From the NCBI GenBank assembly GCA_951799445.1, contig OX637293.1, forward strand, positions 23,870,001 through 23,934,000: a stretch of DNA of 64,000 bases, read 5' to 3'. Within the stretch, counting starts at the first letter, position 1, and each line of letters begins with the position of its first letter. The position numbers and the translations under genes are program-made. Shown here in pieces: positions 11,356-22,154 of the stretch. A model generated the notes under the pieces. That model saw nothing but the letters and a program-made list of their open reading frames with translations. It had not been told where the DNA came from and did not search any database. This stretch comes from Pseudisothecium myosuroides (lineage: Eukaryota > Streptophyta > Bryopsida > Hypnales > Lembophyllaceae).

Positions 11356-11472
11356 AACAGCATCAGAAGGAAAATTGTAAGCAAAACCACTCAAAATGCG
11401 TGTTCCCAAAAAAAAAACATTTGTAAAAGTTATATGAAATGTATAAAATTTTGCATGGCAAGAACTACACTG

Positions 11473-12601
11473 TCAAGTCATTCGCAACGTCGCGGTCTCC
11501 ATACACCAGTGGAATGTACATAGCTGGACAGCTTGTAACAAGTGTGTGATGTGCTTCCGTTTCCATGATGTCATGATGAGGAAGCGGATCGTCCTGAGAT
11601 CCGTCAAGAACAATGACGTTGTTCGGTTCATGAACCGGTGGTAGTGTGGTACGTCATCTGCAAGGGAAACATCACAAGAAAGACAAATGAACTTAGCAAA
11701 GTGCAAAGAGGACTAGAAACAAAGATGAAGGCAAAGTTGTACAGAAATAGAAAACAAGGAGAAAAAAAAGGAAAAAGATAAGAGAAAATTGGAAAATACC
11801 TAGAATGTTGTACTCGTGGGTTGCACCTTCACGTGCCTCATCCAGCTCTACAGCAAGCCGCTGTTGGCCCAGGTTTGCTAAGCGAGAACCTGGGTTGGTG
11901 TGCTCGAAGAAAATTTGGGTGACATCACTCATTTCTAGGGCTTGAGGATTCATCATGCACTTCCAAAGGGAAGCGACTCTGCAAAACTCCATGCCACTCT
12001 GATGGACAAGCAGAACCCAAGAAGCAGATGGTATGTACTGCCCGGATTGGAGCATAGGCAAGAGAGTTCCTGGAAGCGTGTTGCCAAGTTGTTTTTGCAG
12101 TTTATATTTGCAGTAAGTAGCAGCTCTCTCGATGAGATTAGTATGAGTGAGCACGACCCGGTTTTTTGCAAAAGGAGTACCGTGTTTAATGTACTCCTCT
12201 ACACTTTCCTTGAGCTGTGCATCACTGACGTTTCTGTGCACACATTCAAAGTGGTCTTCTCCCTTGTCTTTGATACAGTAGCCCAGCATCCTAATGAAGG
12301 TGTGCACTCCAGTATTACAAAGCGCTTTTGTGAGGATGTGGTGTCCCACAGGTGCTTTTCTGGGATTGTCCCATTCAAGATGCTCTTTTATTTTCTTGCT
12401 GACCATGCCAGCAGAAGAGGTCAGCAGTCTGCAAATCATCTGCAAATGCAATCTGTTCATATTGCTGCCACGTTCAATTGAGCAAAGCCTGGAGATACAG
12501 TGTTTGTCCAAGAACTCTTCCATTTTTCCTATAAACTCTCTAGGAATGTCACTGCTACCGATAGAGATTGTCACATTGATGTCCATTTCTTTTGGTTGCA
12601 T
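11473..12601 (-). CDS. Rep/HUH endonuclease-like protein, left-arm copy
   Basis: Mirror image of the gene at 18354-19482, with the same translation. The main exon runs 12601 to 11800. A probable intron (GT at 11799, AG at 11658) precedes a short last exon, 11657 to 11473. Motif positions are given under the right-arm copy. The gene points outward, away from the spacer, so the two copies are divergent. A 179-codon frame on the other strand (11942-12481) is its antisense shadow. Confidence 0.7.
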
Positions 12602-12897
12602 TGGAGCCCGTATTCTGGGAGCTCTTTTAGGAGCATTTTCTGTTTCAAGATAGTTTTTTTCAACGCCGATTTTTTCAGCATTGTCTTCTGCTTTGAAGCA
12701 TAAGCATGTTTGGTAGTGTCACGAATTGAAGTCTTCATTGGTTCTTGGGAGGGGACCACATTTTCTTTGGGGTCTGCTGTCATTTGGCCTTTCCGAGCAG
12801 ACCCCTTCAAAATCTGAGACATCGGTGGTGCCAGTTCTGCAGACACGCATAGATTCATGAGAACTACACGATTAACAAATTCATGAGAACTACACAA
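12571..12897 (-). CDS. Possible N-terminal part of the Rep protein, left-arm copy
   Basis: A basic, lysine-rich frame of 108 codons overlaps the start of the main Rep frame in another phase. The Rep frame also stays open upstream of its first Met, over about 45 codons including ETENAPKRAPRIRAP. The two could be joined by splicing, or the gene may contain an old frameshift. The mirror copy is at 18058-18384. Confidence 0.35.
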   Translation of the reverse strand: MCSSHEFVNRVVLMNLCVSAELAPPMSQILKGSARKGQMTADPKENVVPSQEPMKTSIRDTTKHAYASKQKTMLKKSALKKTILKQKMLLKELPEYGLQCNQKKWTSM

Positions 12898-15199
12898 TTA
12901 ACAAAAGGAACAAGTTCAAAAAGTTGGAAGGAATAAGGCCGATGGTGCAACAAGTCGGAGCAGGTCAAAGACATACCTGCGCAAATCACTCCACCAACTA
13001 AGAACGACACCACCACCCGAGAAACAATCTTTGTCTGGACCTGCTAAGTTCCCTCGCCGTCCGAGCAAGTTGAAGACATACCTACACACGTACCTGCAAA
13101 CAGACAAAATTCACCAGCAAATCACTCCACCTCGGGGGGATTAGTGTGTAAAAAAAATAAGGGGATAGGTGCAAACACTCCAAGTATTTTTTAGGGGGGT
13201 ATTTTTTTTATTTAAAAAAAAAAACATGCTATCATTATATAATTTCCTACTTTGGATTATTAGAGAAGGGGCTTGCATACTTATAATTCTAAATTGATAT
13301 GAATAAATGATATGATAATTTAGATTAAAAAAAAATTCTACTACTGTTTTTGTCCGACATTAAATTTCTTTCAAGCTTTTTTTTCTTTCCCCCACTAATG
13401 ACTACTTACAACTAGAACTTAACAGAAAAGTGTAGTCAATACTACTATTGTATCTTCTTTAAAAATTGTCAATGACACTCATTTACTAGGAAGGTATCAT
13501 ATTATTGAATGCTATCAATTGAACTTTAGGTTTAGGTCCTTTTTACATGATTAATATGAATGATATAGAGATTGTTTTTTTATATCAACTTTACTTTAAC
13601 CTGCATTGTTTGATTCAATGTACATGTCTTCACAATATGCACAATAATATGTAAGAATTATTTCTGCACTATCATGGTAGTATGAAATCATAGTATGAAA
13701 TAGAATGTAAGAAATATTTTTGTACAATCATGGTAGTATGAAATGGTAGTATGAAATAGAATGTCCTCATTGTATTTACACGCACAATGAATGAAAAAAA
13801 ATGTGCATATCATGTCTAGTTATGGAGACACAAACAAAACTGAGCTTGTACACCTAAACTCAAACATGCAGTACTGTAATTGATGGAAAAACTAGAAAAG
13901 AATTGTAGTCTTCCACATGAGAGGGAAATGTGAGGAGAAATGCATTTCTGTAATTCAAAAAGTCCCCTACATTTTTGCACCTACATTGCAGTAGACACAC
14001 ACACTTGGATCAATGGAAATGGCCAAGAAGAACATGAACATGCAAGTACACACATGGGCAGTATACAATACATCATGCACAGATTTGAAGAGCACTGAAG
14101 CGTACGTAAGCACATGCAAAGGAGAGGGAAGTGAAATTCAATCCCACCTGAGAGCTTGTACAGCAACGTCACAGAACTCGATGGGACAGTGTAACCCAAT
14201 TACTGCTGCAAGGCTGCAGGGCCTGGAATAGGAACCGCCAATTTTCAAAATTAAATGACAGCCACCTAAAGCCAGCCAACCTCTATTGTAGAAATTAGTA
14301 AAGTCTATAAAGTTATTGAACACTTTGAATATGCCACTCACAAGGCAACAACATTTAATACTTTTGGCCAAAAAACAAATAAAAAGAGGGGTATCCTAGG
14401 TCTAATTTTTTTCTAATTGGACCTATTTTTCTATACCCTATAGTAGTTTGAAGACATGGCATGGAATTTTTGTACCCTATAGTATAAAAAACCAAATTAT
14501 AATTTTTATCTCAAATGTTTTTTAGGCACCTTATCATTTGTTCACACGTAGTTTTCTACTGCTACCGCTCACTTCCCCCTCCTGAGCACTCCACCAACCA
14601 AAAATGGCCAAGCAAATCACCCCGCATTAGTCAAATGAAGCCTCTACTCCTGGTGGTGCCCTTCCGTCAATTTAGTTTCAATTTGCGATCGTACTCCCCC
14701 TGGAACCCAGCAAACTCAAAAGGTTCGAGTTCCTAATTTTAAATTAAAAAACAGAAGCAACGAAAATAGAATCAAACCTCAACAGGTCCAAAACTTGAAG
14801 GAGTTGCTGCCGACTCCACATCCAATTGGTGTGTCCTTCAGCAGGTCCTCCAAACTTGAAGCAACAACAGAACTTAGGAGCTGCTGCCGCTCCAAATCCG
14901 ATTGGCGCCAGAACGGGAGCTCTAATTCTAAACAAGAGACCAGCCTTGATTAATAAGAAGACAAAGAGCACCGAACCCTATCTCCGTCAACATCAACGGA
15001 CAAGATATTACCATTGGGTGGAGGTCCATCCACGGTAGGCAGGTAGGTATCATTTTCAAAAAATTTAATCGACAGTCCAAAGATCCCGGATTTGTCGGCC
15101 ATTTTTTCCACATCCATCGACGGGGGCAGGGGGGTTACATATGTTTACCAATTAATCAACGGTTCTAATTCCTTAGCCCGGGGGGGGCCTTTCACAAGG
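12898..15199 (-). other. Non-coding 5' region of the Rep element, left arm
   Basis: This holds AT-rich DNA with GC-richer islands at 12916-13107 and 14744-15113. The second island has two related blocks of about 45 bp around GGCAGCAGCTCC. Several GT/AG signals could delimit leader exons, but none is certain. Frames of 60 to 77 codons here have no recognisable content. The segment 13140-13345 is related to 62575-62775. Confidence 0.45.
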
Positions 15200-15222
15200 T
15201 GTGCAACCAATTTTTGGTACAT

Positions 15223-15246
15223 TGTGTACTACTTTTCATCAATGGT
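15223..15246 (+). repeat. 24-bp direct repeat at the inner end of the left arm
   Basis: Partner of 11164-11187, with 23 of 24 positions equal. It covers the exact point where homology between the two arms stops (15226). The right arm has no such block at its inner end. Confidence 0.75.
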
Positions 15247-15726
15247 TGTGCTCTGTGTGATATCCATACCTTAAGTTTGTTTGTTTGTTTTGGTACTTTG
15301 AGATCTTCGGACCGTGCGTCCCCCCCAGTGGCGAGCTTGGTATCCTCGGAAAGCCTTCAGCGAGGAGGGGTGCACGGGCTTTACTTTATGGCGTTTGGAG
15401 CTGGAATGGGAAAGTTATGGATTTTTGAGTTATTTTTGGTTCTAAAAAATATAAAAAATTATTTTTACTTTTCTTTTGGCTGTGGCAACGGTAAAGGGCA
15501 CACTGGTAATATTTGGATTAATAGGACTGTCTAATCCTGGCATCAACTTGCTCCCGTTTGCAACCAAAAGTGTTCTCCATTACTAAAGATGGAAAGTCAA
15601 CAGAGATTCTGGAGCAGAATATCCTAGTAAAATACGAGCCACAAGACCTCGCAGGATCACATGCAAACATTCTTCAAAGTTCTAAAAATACTCGGCCTTA
15701 CTTAGCATGCCCAAACCTGAACAATC
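15227..15726. other. Spacer between the two Rep-element arms
   Basis: About 500 bp of unpaired sequence. The left half (about 15276-15500) is a copy of repeat D, whose other copies are at 730-1200. The right half (15540-15726) has no recognised content. The promoters of the two divergent Rep genes would be in the arms on either side. Confidence 0.6.
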
Positions 15727-15755
15727 ACAATGTATCAAAAATTGGTTGCACACCT

Positions 15756-18057
15756 TGTGAAAGGCCCCCCCCCCCGGGCTAAGGAATTAGAACCGTTGAT
15801 TAATTGGTAAACATATGTAACCCCCCTGCCCCCGTCGATGGATGTGGAAAAAATGGCCGACAAATCCGGGATCTTTGGACTGTCGATTAAATTTTTTGAA
15901 AATGATACCTACCTGCCTACCGTGGATGGACCTCCACCCAATGGTAATATCTTGTCCGTTGATGTTGACGGAGATAGGGTTCGGTGCTCTTTGTCTTCTT
16001 ATTAATCAAGGCTGGTCTCTTGTTTAGAATTAGAGCTCCCGTTCTGGCGCCAATCGGATTTGGAGCGGCAGCAGCTCCTAAGTTCTGTTGTTGCTTCAAG
16101 TTTGGAGGACCTGCTGAAGGACACACCAATTGGATGTGGAGTCGGCAGCAACTCCTTCAAGTTTTGGACCTGTTGAGGTTTGATTCTATTTTCGTTGCTT
16201 CTGTTTTTTAATTTAAAATTAGGAACTCGAACCTTTTGAGTTTGCTGGGTTCCAGGGGGAGTACGATCGCAAATTGAAACTAAATTGACGGAAGGGCACC
16301 ACCAGGAGTAGAGGCTTCATTTGACTAATGCGGGGTGATTTGCTTGGCCATTTTTGGTTGGTGGAGTGCTCAGGAGGGGGAAGTGAGCGGTAGCAGTAGA
16401 AAACTACGTGTGAACAAATGATAAGGTGCCTAAAAAACATTTGAGATAAAAATTATAATTTGGTTTTTTATACTATAGGGTACAAAAATTCCATGCCATG
16501 TCTTCAAACTACTATAGGGTATAGAAAAATAGGTCCAATTAGAAAAAAATTAGACCTAGGATACCCCTCTTTTTATTTGTTTTTTGGCCAAAAGTATTAA
16601 ATGTTGTTGCCTTGTGAGTGGCATATTCAAAGTGTTCAATAACTTTATAGACTTTACTAATTTCTACAATAGAGGTTGGCTGGCTTTAGGTGGCTGTCAT
16701 TTAATTTTGAAAATTGGCGGTTCCTATTCCAGGCCCTGCAGCCTTGCAGCAGTAATTGGGTTACACTGTCCCATCGAGTTCTGTGACGTTGCTGTACAAG
16801 CTCTCAGGTGGGATTGAATTTCACTTCCCTCTCCTTTGCATGTGCTTACGTACGCTTCAGTGCTCTTCAAATCTGTGCATGATGTATTGTATACTGCCCA
16901 TGTGTGTACTTGCATGTTCATGTTCTTCTTGGCCATTTCCATTGATCCAAGTGTGTGTGTCTACTGCAATGTAGGTGCAAAAATGTAGGGGACTTTTTGA
17001 ATTACAGAAATGCATTTCTCCTCACATTTCCCTCTCATGTGGAAGACTACAATTCTTTTCTAGTTTTTCCATCAATTACAGTACTGCATGTTTGAGTTTA
17101 GGTGTACAAGCTCAGTTTTGTTTGTGTCTCCATAACTAGACATGATATGCACATTTTTTTTCATTCATTGTGCGTGTAAATACAATGAGGACATTCTATT
17201 TCATACTACCATTTCATACTACCATGATTGTACAAAAATATTTCTTACATTCTATTTCATACTATGATTTCATACTACCATGATAGTGCAGAAATAATTC
17301 TTACATATTATTGTGCATATTGTGAAGACATGTACATTGAATCAAACAATGCAGGTTAAAGTAAAGTTGATATAAAAAAACAATCTCTATATCATTCATA
17401 TTAATCATGTAAAAAGGACCTAAACCTAAAGTTCAATTGATAGCATTCAATAATATGATACCTTCCTAGTAAATGAGTGTCATTGACAATTTTTAAAGAA
17501 GATACAATAGTAGTATTGACTACACTTTTCTGTTAAGTTCTAGTTGTAAGTAGTCATTAGTGGGGGAAAGAAAAAAAAGCTTGAAAGAAATTTAATGTCG
17601 GACAAAAACAGTAGTAGAATTTTTTTTTAATCTAAATTATCATATCATTTATTCATATCAATTTAGAATTATAAGTATGCAAGCCCCTTCTCTAATAATC
17701 CAAAGTAGGAAATTATATAATGATAGCATGTTTTTTTTTTTAAATAAAAAAAATACCCCCCTAAAAAATACTTGGAGTGTTTGCACCTATCCCCTTATTT
17801 TTTTTACACACTAATCCCCCCGAGGTGGAGTGATTTGCTGGTGAATTTTGTCTGTTTGCAGGTACGTGTGTAGGTATGTCTTCAACTTGCTCGGACGGCG
17901 AGGGAACTTAGCAGGTCCAGACAAAGATTGTTTCTCGGGTGGTGGTGTCGTTCTTAGTTGGTGGAGTGATTTGCGCAGGTATGTCTTTGACCTGCTCCGA
18001 CTTGTTGCACCATCGGCCTTATTCCTTCCAACTTTTTGAACTTGTTCCTTTTGTTAA
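15756..18057 (+). other. Non-coding 5' region of the Rep element, right arm
   Basis: Mirror of 12898-15199. It contains the 11-C run at about 15765-15775, the paired 45-bp blocks near 16060-16165, and related phrases GGTGGAGTGATTTGC at about 17826 and 17960, each followed by a GCAGGTA splice-like word. Leader exons are possible but not provable from sequence alone. Confidence 0.45.
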
Positions 18058-18384
18058 TTGTGTAGTTCTCATGAATTTGTTAATCGTGTAGTTCTCATGA
18101 ATCTATGCGTGTCTGCAGAACTGGCACCACCGATGTCTCAGATTTTGAAGGGGTCTGCTCGGAAAGGCCAAATGACAGCAGACCCCAAAGAAAATGTGGT
18201 CCCCTCCCAAGAACCAATGAAGACTTCAATTCGTGACACTACCAAACATGCTTATGCTTCAAAGCAGAAGACAATGCTGAAAAAATCGGCGTTGAAAAAA
18301 ACTATCTTGAAACAGAAAATGCTCCTAAAAGAGCTCCCAGAATACGGGCTCCAATGCAACCAAAAGAAATGGACATCAATGTGA
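18058..18384 (+). CDS. Possible N-terminal part of the Rep protein, right-arm copy
   Basis: A lysine-rich frame of 108 codons, in a different phase from the Rep frame that starts at 18354. Upstream of that Met the Rep frame itself stays open back to a TGA at about 18234. An intron or a frameshift between the two phases is possible. The composition (basic, Ser/Pro-rich) would suit a nuclear-targeted N-terminal extension. Confidence 0.35.
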   Translation: MCSSHEFVNRVVLMNLCVSAELAPPMSQILKGSARKGQMTADPKENVVPSQEPMKTSIRDTTKHAYASKQKTMLKKSALKKTILKQKMLLKELPEYGLQCNQKKWTSM

Positions 18385-19482
18385 CAATCTCTATCGGTAG
18401 CAGTGACATTCCTAGAGAGTTTATAGGAAAAATGGAAGAGTTCTTGGACAAACACTGTATCTCCAGGCTTTGCTCAATTGAACGTGGCAGCAATATGAAC
18501 AGATTGCATTTGCAGATGATTTGCAGACTGCTGACCTCTTCTGCTGGCATGGTCAGCAAGAAAATAAAAGAGCATCTTGAATGGGACAATCCCAGAAAAG
18601 CACCTGTGGGACACCACATCCTCACAAAAGCGCTTTGTAATACTGGAGTGCACACCTTCATTAGGATGCTGGGCTACTGTATCAAAGACAAGGGAGAAGA
18701 CCACTTTGAATGTGTGCACAGAAACGTCAGTGATGCACAGCTCAAGGAAAGTGTAGAGGAGTACATTAAACACGGTACTCCTTTTGCAAAAAACCGGGTC
18801 GTGCTCACTCATACTAATCTCATCGAGAGAGCTGCTACTTACTGCAAATATAAACTGCAAAAACAACTTGGCAACACGCTTCCAGGAACTCTCTTGCCTA
18901 TGCTCCAATCCGGGCAGTACATACCATCTGCTTCTTGGGTTCTGCTTGTCCATCAGAGTGGCATGGAGTTTTGCAGAGTCGCTTCCCTTTGGAAGTGCAT
19001 GATGAATCCTCAAGCCCTAGAAATGAGTGATGTCACCCAAATTTTCTTCGAGCACACCAACCCAGGTTCTCGCTTAGCAAACCTGGGCCAACAGCGGCTT
19101 GCTGTAGAGCTGGATGAGGCACGTGAAGGTGCAACCCACGAGTACAACATTCTAGGTATTTTCCAATTTTCTCTTATCTTTTTCCTTTTTTTTCTCCTTG
19201 TTTTCTATTTCTGTACAACTTTGCCTTCATCTTTGTTTCTAGTCCTCTTTGCACTTTGCTAAGTTCATTTGTCTTTCTTGTGATGTTTCCCTTGCAGATG
19301 ACGTACCACACTACCACCGGTTCATGAACCGAACAACGTCATTGTTCTTGACGGATCTCAGGACGATCCGCTTCCTCATCATGACATCATGGAAACGGAA
19401 GCACATCACACACTTGTTACAAGCTGTCCAGCTATGTACATTCCACTGGTGTATGGAGACCGCGACGTTGCGAATGACTTGA
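18354..19482 (+). CDS. Rep/HUH endonuclease-like protein, right-arm copy
   Basis: Main exon 18354-19155, probable intron 19156-19297 (CTAG/GTATTT to CCCTTGCAG), last exon 19298-19482. Counted from the first Met, the order matches a Rep-type HUH nuclease: a strand NVTISIG (9-15, motif I), ERGSNMNRLHLQ (43-54, motif II with His52 and Gln54), and GYCIKDKGED (107-116, motif III with likely nicking Tyr108 and Lys111). About 150 residues follow, including RVVLTHTNLIERA and GQYIPSASW, which are not a superfamily 3 helicase (no Walker A). Such proteins nick single-stranded DNA and start rolling-circle replication. Absence of a helicase argues against Helitron and for a Replitron-like element or a lone Rep of CRESS-virus ancestry. 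The last-exon frame is basic, while another phase there reads as an acidic tail, so the true end is unsure. Confidence 0.72.
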
Positions 19483-19599
19483 CAGTGTAGTTCTTGCCAT
19501 GCAAAATTTTATACATTTCATATAACTTTTACAAATGTTTTTTTTTTGGGAACACGCATTTTGAGTGGTTTTGCTTACAATTTTCCTTCTGATGCTGTT

Positions 19600-19692
19600 A
19601 ATGCTGAAATTTCCAGGACTTAGTGAAATCTGAAATTTTCAGGAGTTTGTGAAATCTGAAATTTTAAAGGCTTTGTAATATCTTAAATTTTG
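19600..19692 (+). repeat. Sub-terminal tandem repeats of the Rep element, right arm
   Basis: Units of about 30 bp around GTGAAATCTGAAATTTTC occur three to four times with decay toward the 3' end. Mirror of 11263-11355. Confidence 0.6.
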
Positions 19693-19732
19693 AGTATGAA
19701 ACGCGCAAAGTGTCACACAATGTACTGTAAAG

Positions 19733-19747
19733 TGGCAGTAACTGCCA
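19733..19747 (+). repeat. Terminal palindrome of the Rep element, right arm
   Basis: TGGCAGTAACTGCCA, a 7-bp stem around one base, ends 12 nt before the outer border at 19759. Confidence 0.6.
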
Positions 19748-19769
19748 TTCCACAATCTCAGATTGCAAC

Positions 19770-20000
19770 AATGAACGGGGAGTACCGGCATTTAGTTACA
19801 AGTTAGCCGGTTGAAGTCTAGAATTGCCTAATTGATTTCAAAATCTTCGGAAAAAACCCGATCATTTAAGAGGAAAATAAGAGAATATTTTGTATTTTCT
19901 TAAGGCGTAGCTGAGAATATACTCCAAACAACCGGTTGGTCCACGAAAATTTAGGATCTTAGTTGGCTAAAATAAAGTTTCTCCCCGGACTGTGCATTGC
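19770..20000 (-). mobile_element. Mutator-like miniature element, copy 1
   Basis: The inverted counterpart is at about 39970-40190. The ends read ATGAACGGGGAGTACC and, at the other side, CTCCCCGGACTGTG. Imperfect flanking words GATTGCAAC and CATTGCAAA would fit a 9-bp target duplication. The left end abuts the outer end of the Rep element at 19759. Confidence 0.55.
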
Positions 20001-20099
20001 AAACATTCTTCATCCAAAAAGAGAGAGACAGTAACGGCATATCAACTTTATAAATCTTGAAATGCAGGTGGGCATTGATATCAAATGAGACAGTTAGGG

Positions 20100-21078
20100 T
20101 TAACCCCTCAAGGCCTAAGGCCTGTTTGAGTTCAAATACATTATTTTTTTTGAAGTGTTATAAATCTAAATGTCACTAAGTTATAGAGATCTCAACCGTA
20201 CAGTCTTGTAGTGTACGTGTTGTAGATGACGTGGATCAAATTTGGAGTCATTTGGCCACGTAGATTGCAAGATTATAATGTTTTAGTGTTGAAAAAGAAT
20301 GCTGAAATTTTGCTAGAAACACATTTGGAGGTGAAATTTGATTTCTAAATCTACTTAAATGAAAAACTTTAAACTATAAAGTGATTCAAAACCAGAAAAA
20401 AAAAACATTGGTGGAAAAAAATATCATTGAATTGACTCTTTGTGTCTACAAAATGGCTTGCAAATGTAAAAAAAATAGCAAGAAAAGTTGCAAAAAACGC
20501 AACTAAGGTTGAACCTCCTTCTACTAGAATGTTTCTCAGTCACTCATAATTTTTTGGATTGCTATGAAATTTTAGCCACACAAACTAGACTAGTATGCGC
20601 AACTTTTCCAAAAACTTTTATTGAAATCAAACATTGTATGAAAAAGAAATAAGTCGCCGAAGTTCACTGTAATCCAAAAATGTCAGGGTTTTGAACTTTG
20701 AATTGCTCCCAAGCATTCAAAACAACTTGGATTGACATGAAAATTCTACCACAATAACTAGAGTTCAAAGGAAATATAACCCAATAGATTTTATTGAAAA
20801 AAAAACATTAGATGAAGGGGATACAAGCCCCCGAAGTTGCAGCCTTCAAATACAGTTTGAGGACCTCAAATTGAACCTGTGAACTTTGATTGGCCTCCAA
20901 GAAATCAATACATCTTGGATTGATTTGAAAATTTTACCACATAAACTAGAAGAGAGAGTGCAAATTTTCCAACAAGTTTTATTGAATTCAGACATTGGAT
21001 GCAAAAATTACAGCACTTTGAATTGGACTTGAAACTATGTGAGGACACTTTTGGTCCCCTTAGGCGATGAGGGGTTAA
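20100..21078 (+). mobile_element. Family B element bounded by TTAA, copy 1
   Basis: The ends are TTAACCCCTCAAGGCCTAAG and its approximate inverse CCTTAGGCGATGAGGGGTTA, so the terminal repeats are about 20 bp and the flanks are TTAA on both sides. The interior matches 29709-30676 over its whole length. There is no transposase frame. TTAA target sites are typical of piggyBac and Kolobok elements. Confidence 0.7.
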
Positions 21079-21365
21079 CCACGAGGACTGTGTCCAACAA
21101 CATGTAATGCCAATGCAGGAAAATTTCAAAAGTAGGACAAACACAATGTTATATTCAAGATACTACGTTGAATATTGAAAAGCTTCTATCTTTTGAAGGT
21201 TACAATGTAAGTTTCAAGTCAACTTTTGATAGAAGAATCCAAATTTGAAGTGTTTTAACTATTTGAAAGTTAATTTTCTGATTTACAAGTTTAAACTACT
21301 AAAATCTAGAAAACAATAAGTAAAAACTAAAAGTCTAGGTAGTATTAAGTAGGTAGGTGTTTTCA

Positions 21366-22154
21366 TTAACCCCTAAATGCCCAAGCCTTTCCAAGTGTGT
21401 TTTGAATATAAAAGAAGAGCATGGACTTATAGTTATCCTCAATGAAGCAAATTGTTTGTTTGTTTTCAAAATCTAACCATATAGATGTTTAAAGAGATTG
21501 CTTATTAGCATGCATACTAATTTTGAAGGTGAAATTGCATAGAAATTGTGAGATTATAACAAGCGAAATGTATCAGTATGTTTTCTATTTTTAATATGTT
21601 GTCTCTCCCCACAATGTTTCATAAATTTGCATATAAAAGTTTTTGCGATTTGGAGATGACATGAACAACTACAAATAGTGTTAGCTCACTAAATTGCAAT
21701 TTGATTTCACATAAAAAACTATCAAATTCATTACACAATCTACCTTGCAATTGTGAAAATGCAATTTCTTTTTATAAGTAGAAATTGCAAATGACTCCAA
21801 ATCAACACTTGCATGTTTAAATTTTCAACGGCAAAAATCATGAAAACATTTTGTTCTTTCTATTGGAACCATTTTCTAAGCAAATGGATAAGTACAATTT
21901 TTTAGATCTCAAATCAAGTGGAATTGTTAAGCTTTGCTCAAAGCTAGGAAATCAAGTAAAATTCATTTGCTTTATTTTTCTACTAATGGTATATATGTGC
22001 CTTAAAATGAAGATGTCTCAAAATCAAATATTTACTTCTTTCACTAAAAAAATAAAAGCTTTCAATAATTACCCTTCAATTTAACTGCCTACACCAAAAT
22101 GAGTCTAAAATTTTGAATCGACCATGTATGGCCAATTGATCAATTAAGGGTTAA
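21366..22154 (+). mobile_element. Family B element bounded by TTAA, copy 2
   Basis: Starts TTAACCCCTAAATGCCCAAG and ends AATTAAGGGTTAA. The terminal match is shorter than in copy 1 and the interior is different. No coding content. Confidence 0.5.

Larger units (their letters stand above)
11196..15226 (-). mobile_element. Left arm of large inverted repeat: Rep/HUH-encoding element
   Basis: The arm pairs with 15727-19759: positions on the two arms add to 30955 over nearly the whole length, and to 30952 inside a G/C run that is 8 long here and 11 long in the right arm. All protein frames I compared between arms are identical. The element is read right to left. Its 3' terminus is at 11196, with the palindrome at 11208-11222 and sub-terminal repeats at 11263-11355. 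Its 5' terminus is at about 15226. Homology stops abruptly at both ends. Confidence 0.85.
15727..19759 (+). mobile_element. Right arm of large inverted repeat: Rep/HUH-encoding element
   Basis: Nearly identical inverted copy of 11196-15226. It begins CACAATGTATC and ends CCACAATCTC. The word CACAATGTA recurs near the 3' end (about 19716), close to the terminal palindrome. Right of 19759 the sequence changes at once into a Mutator-like miniature element. There are no terminal inverted repeats within a single arm, which fits a rolling-circle rather than a cut-and-paste element. Confidence 0.85.

Noticed and set aside
11942..12481. 179-codon frame opposite the left Rep gene (and its mirror at 18474-19013)
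   Set aside because: Antisense to the Rep frame, which has the recognisable motifs. No motif in the antisense translation.
13981..15113. Several 60-77 codon frames in the Rep element's 5' region, mirrored in the other arm
   Set aside because: Identity between the arms is explained by the inverted repeat, not by coding constraint. No motifs.
11196..19759. Helitron
   Set aside because: No TC start and CTRR end at the borders, no helicase motif, and a single Tyr motif of the Rep YxxK type.
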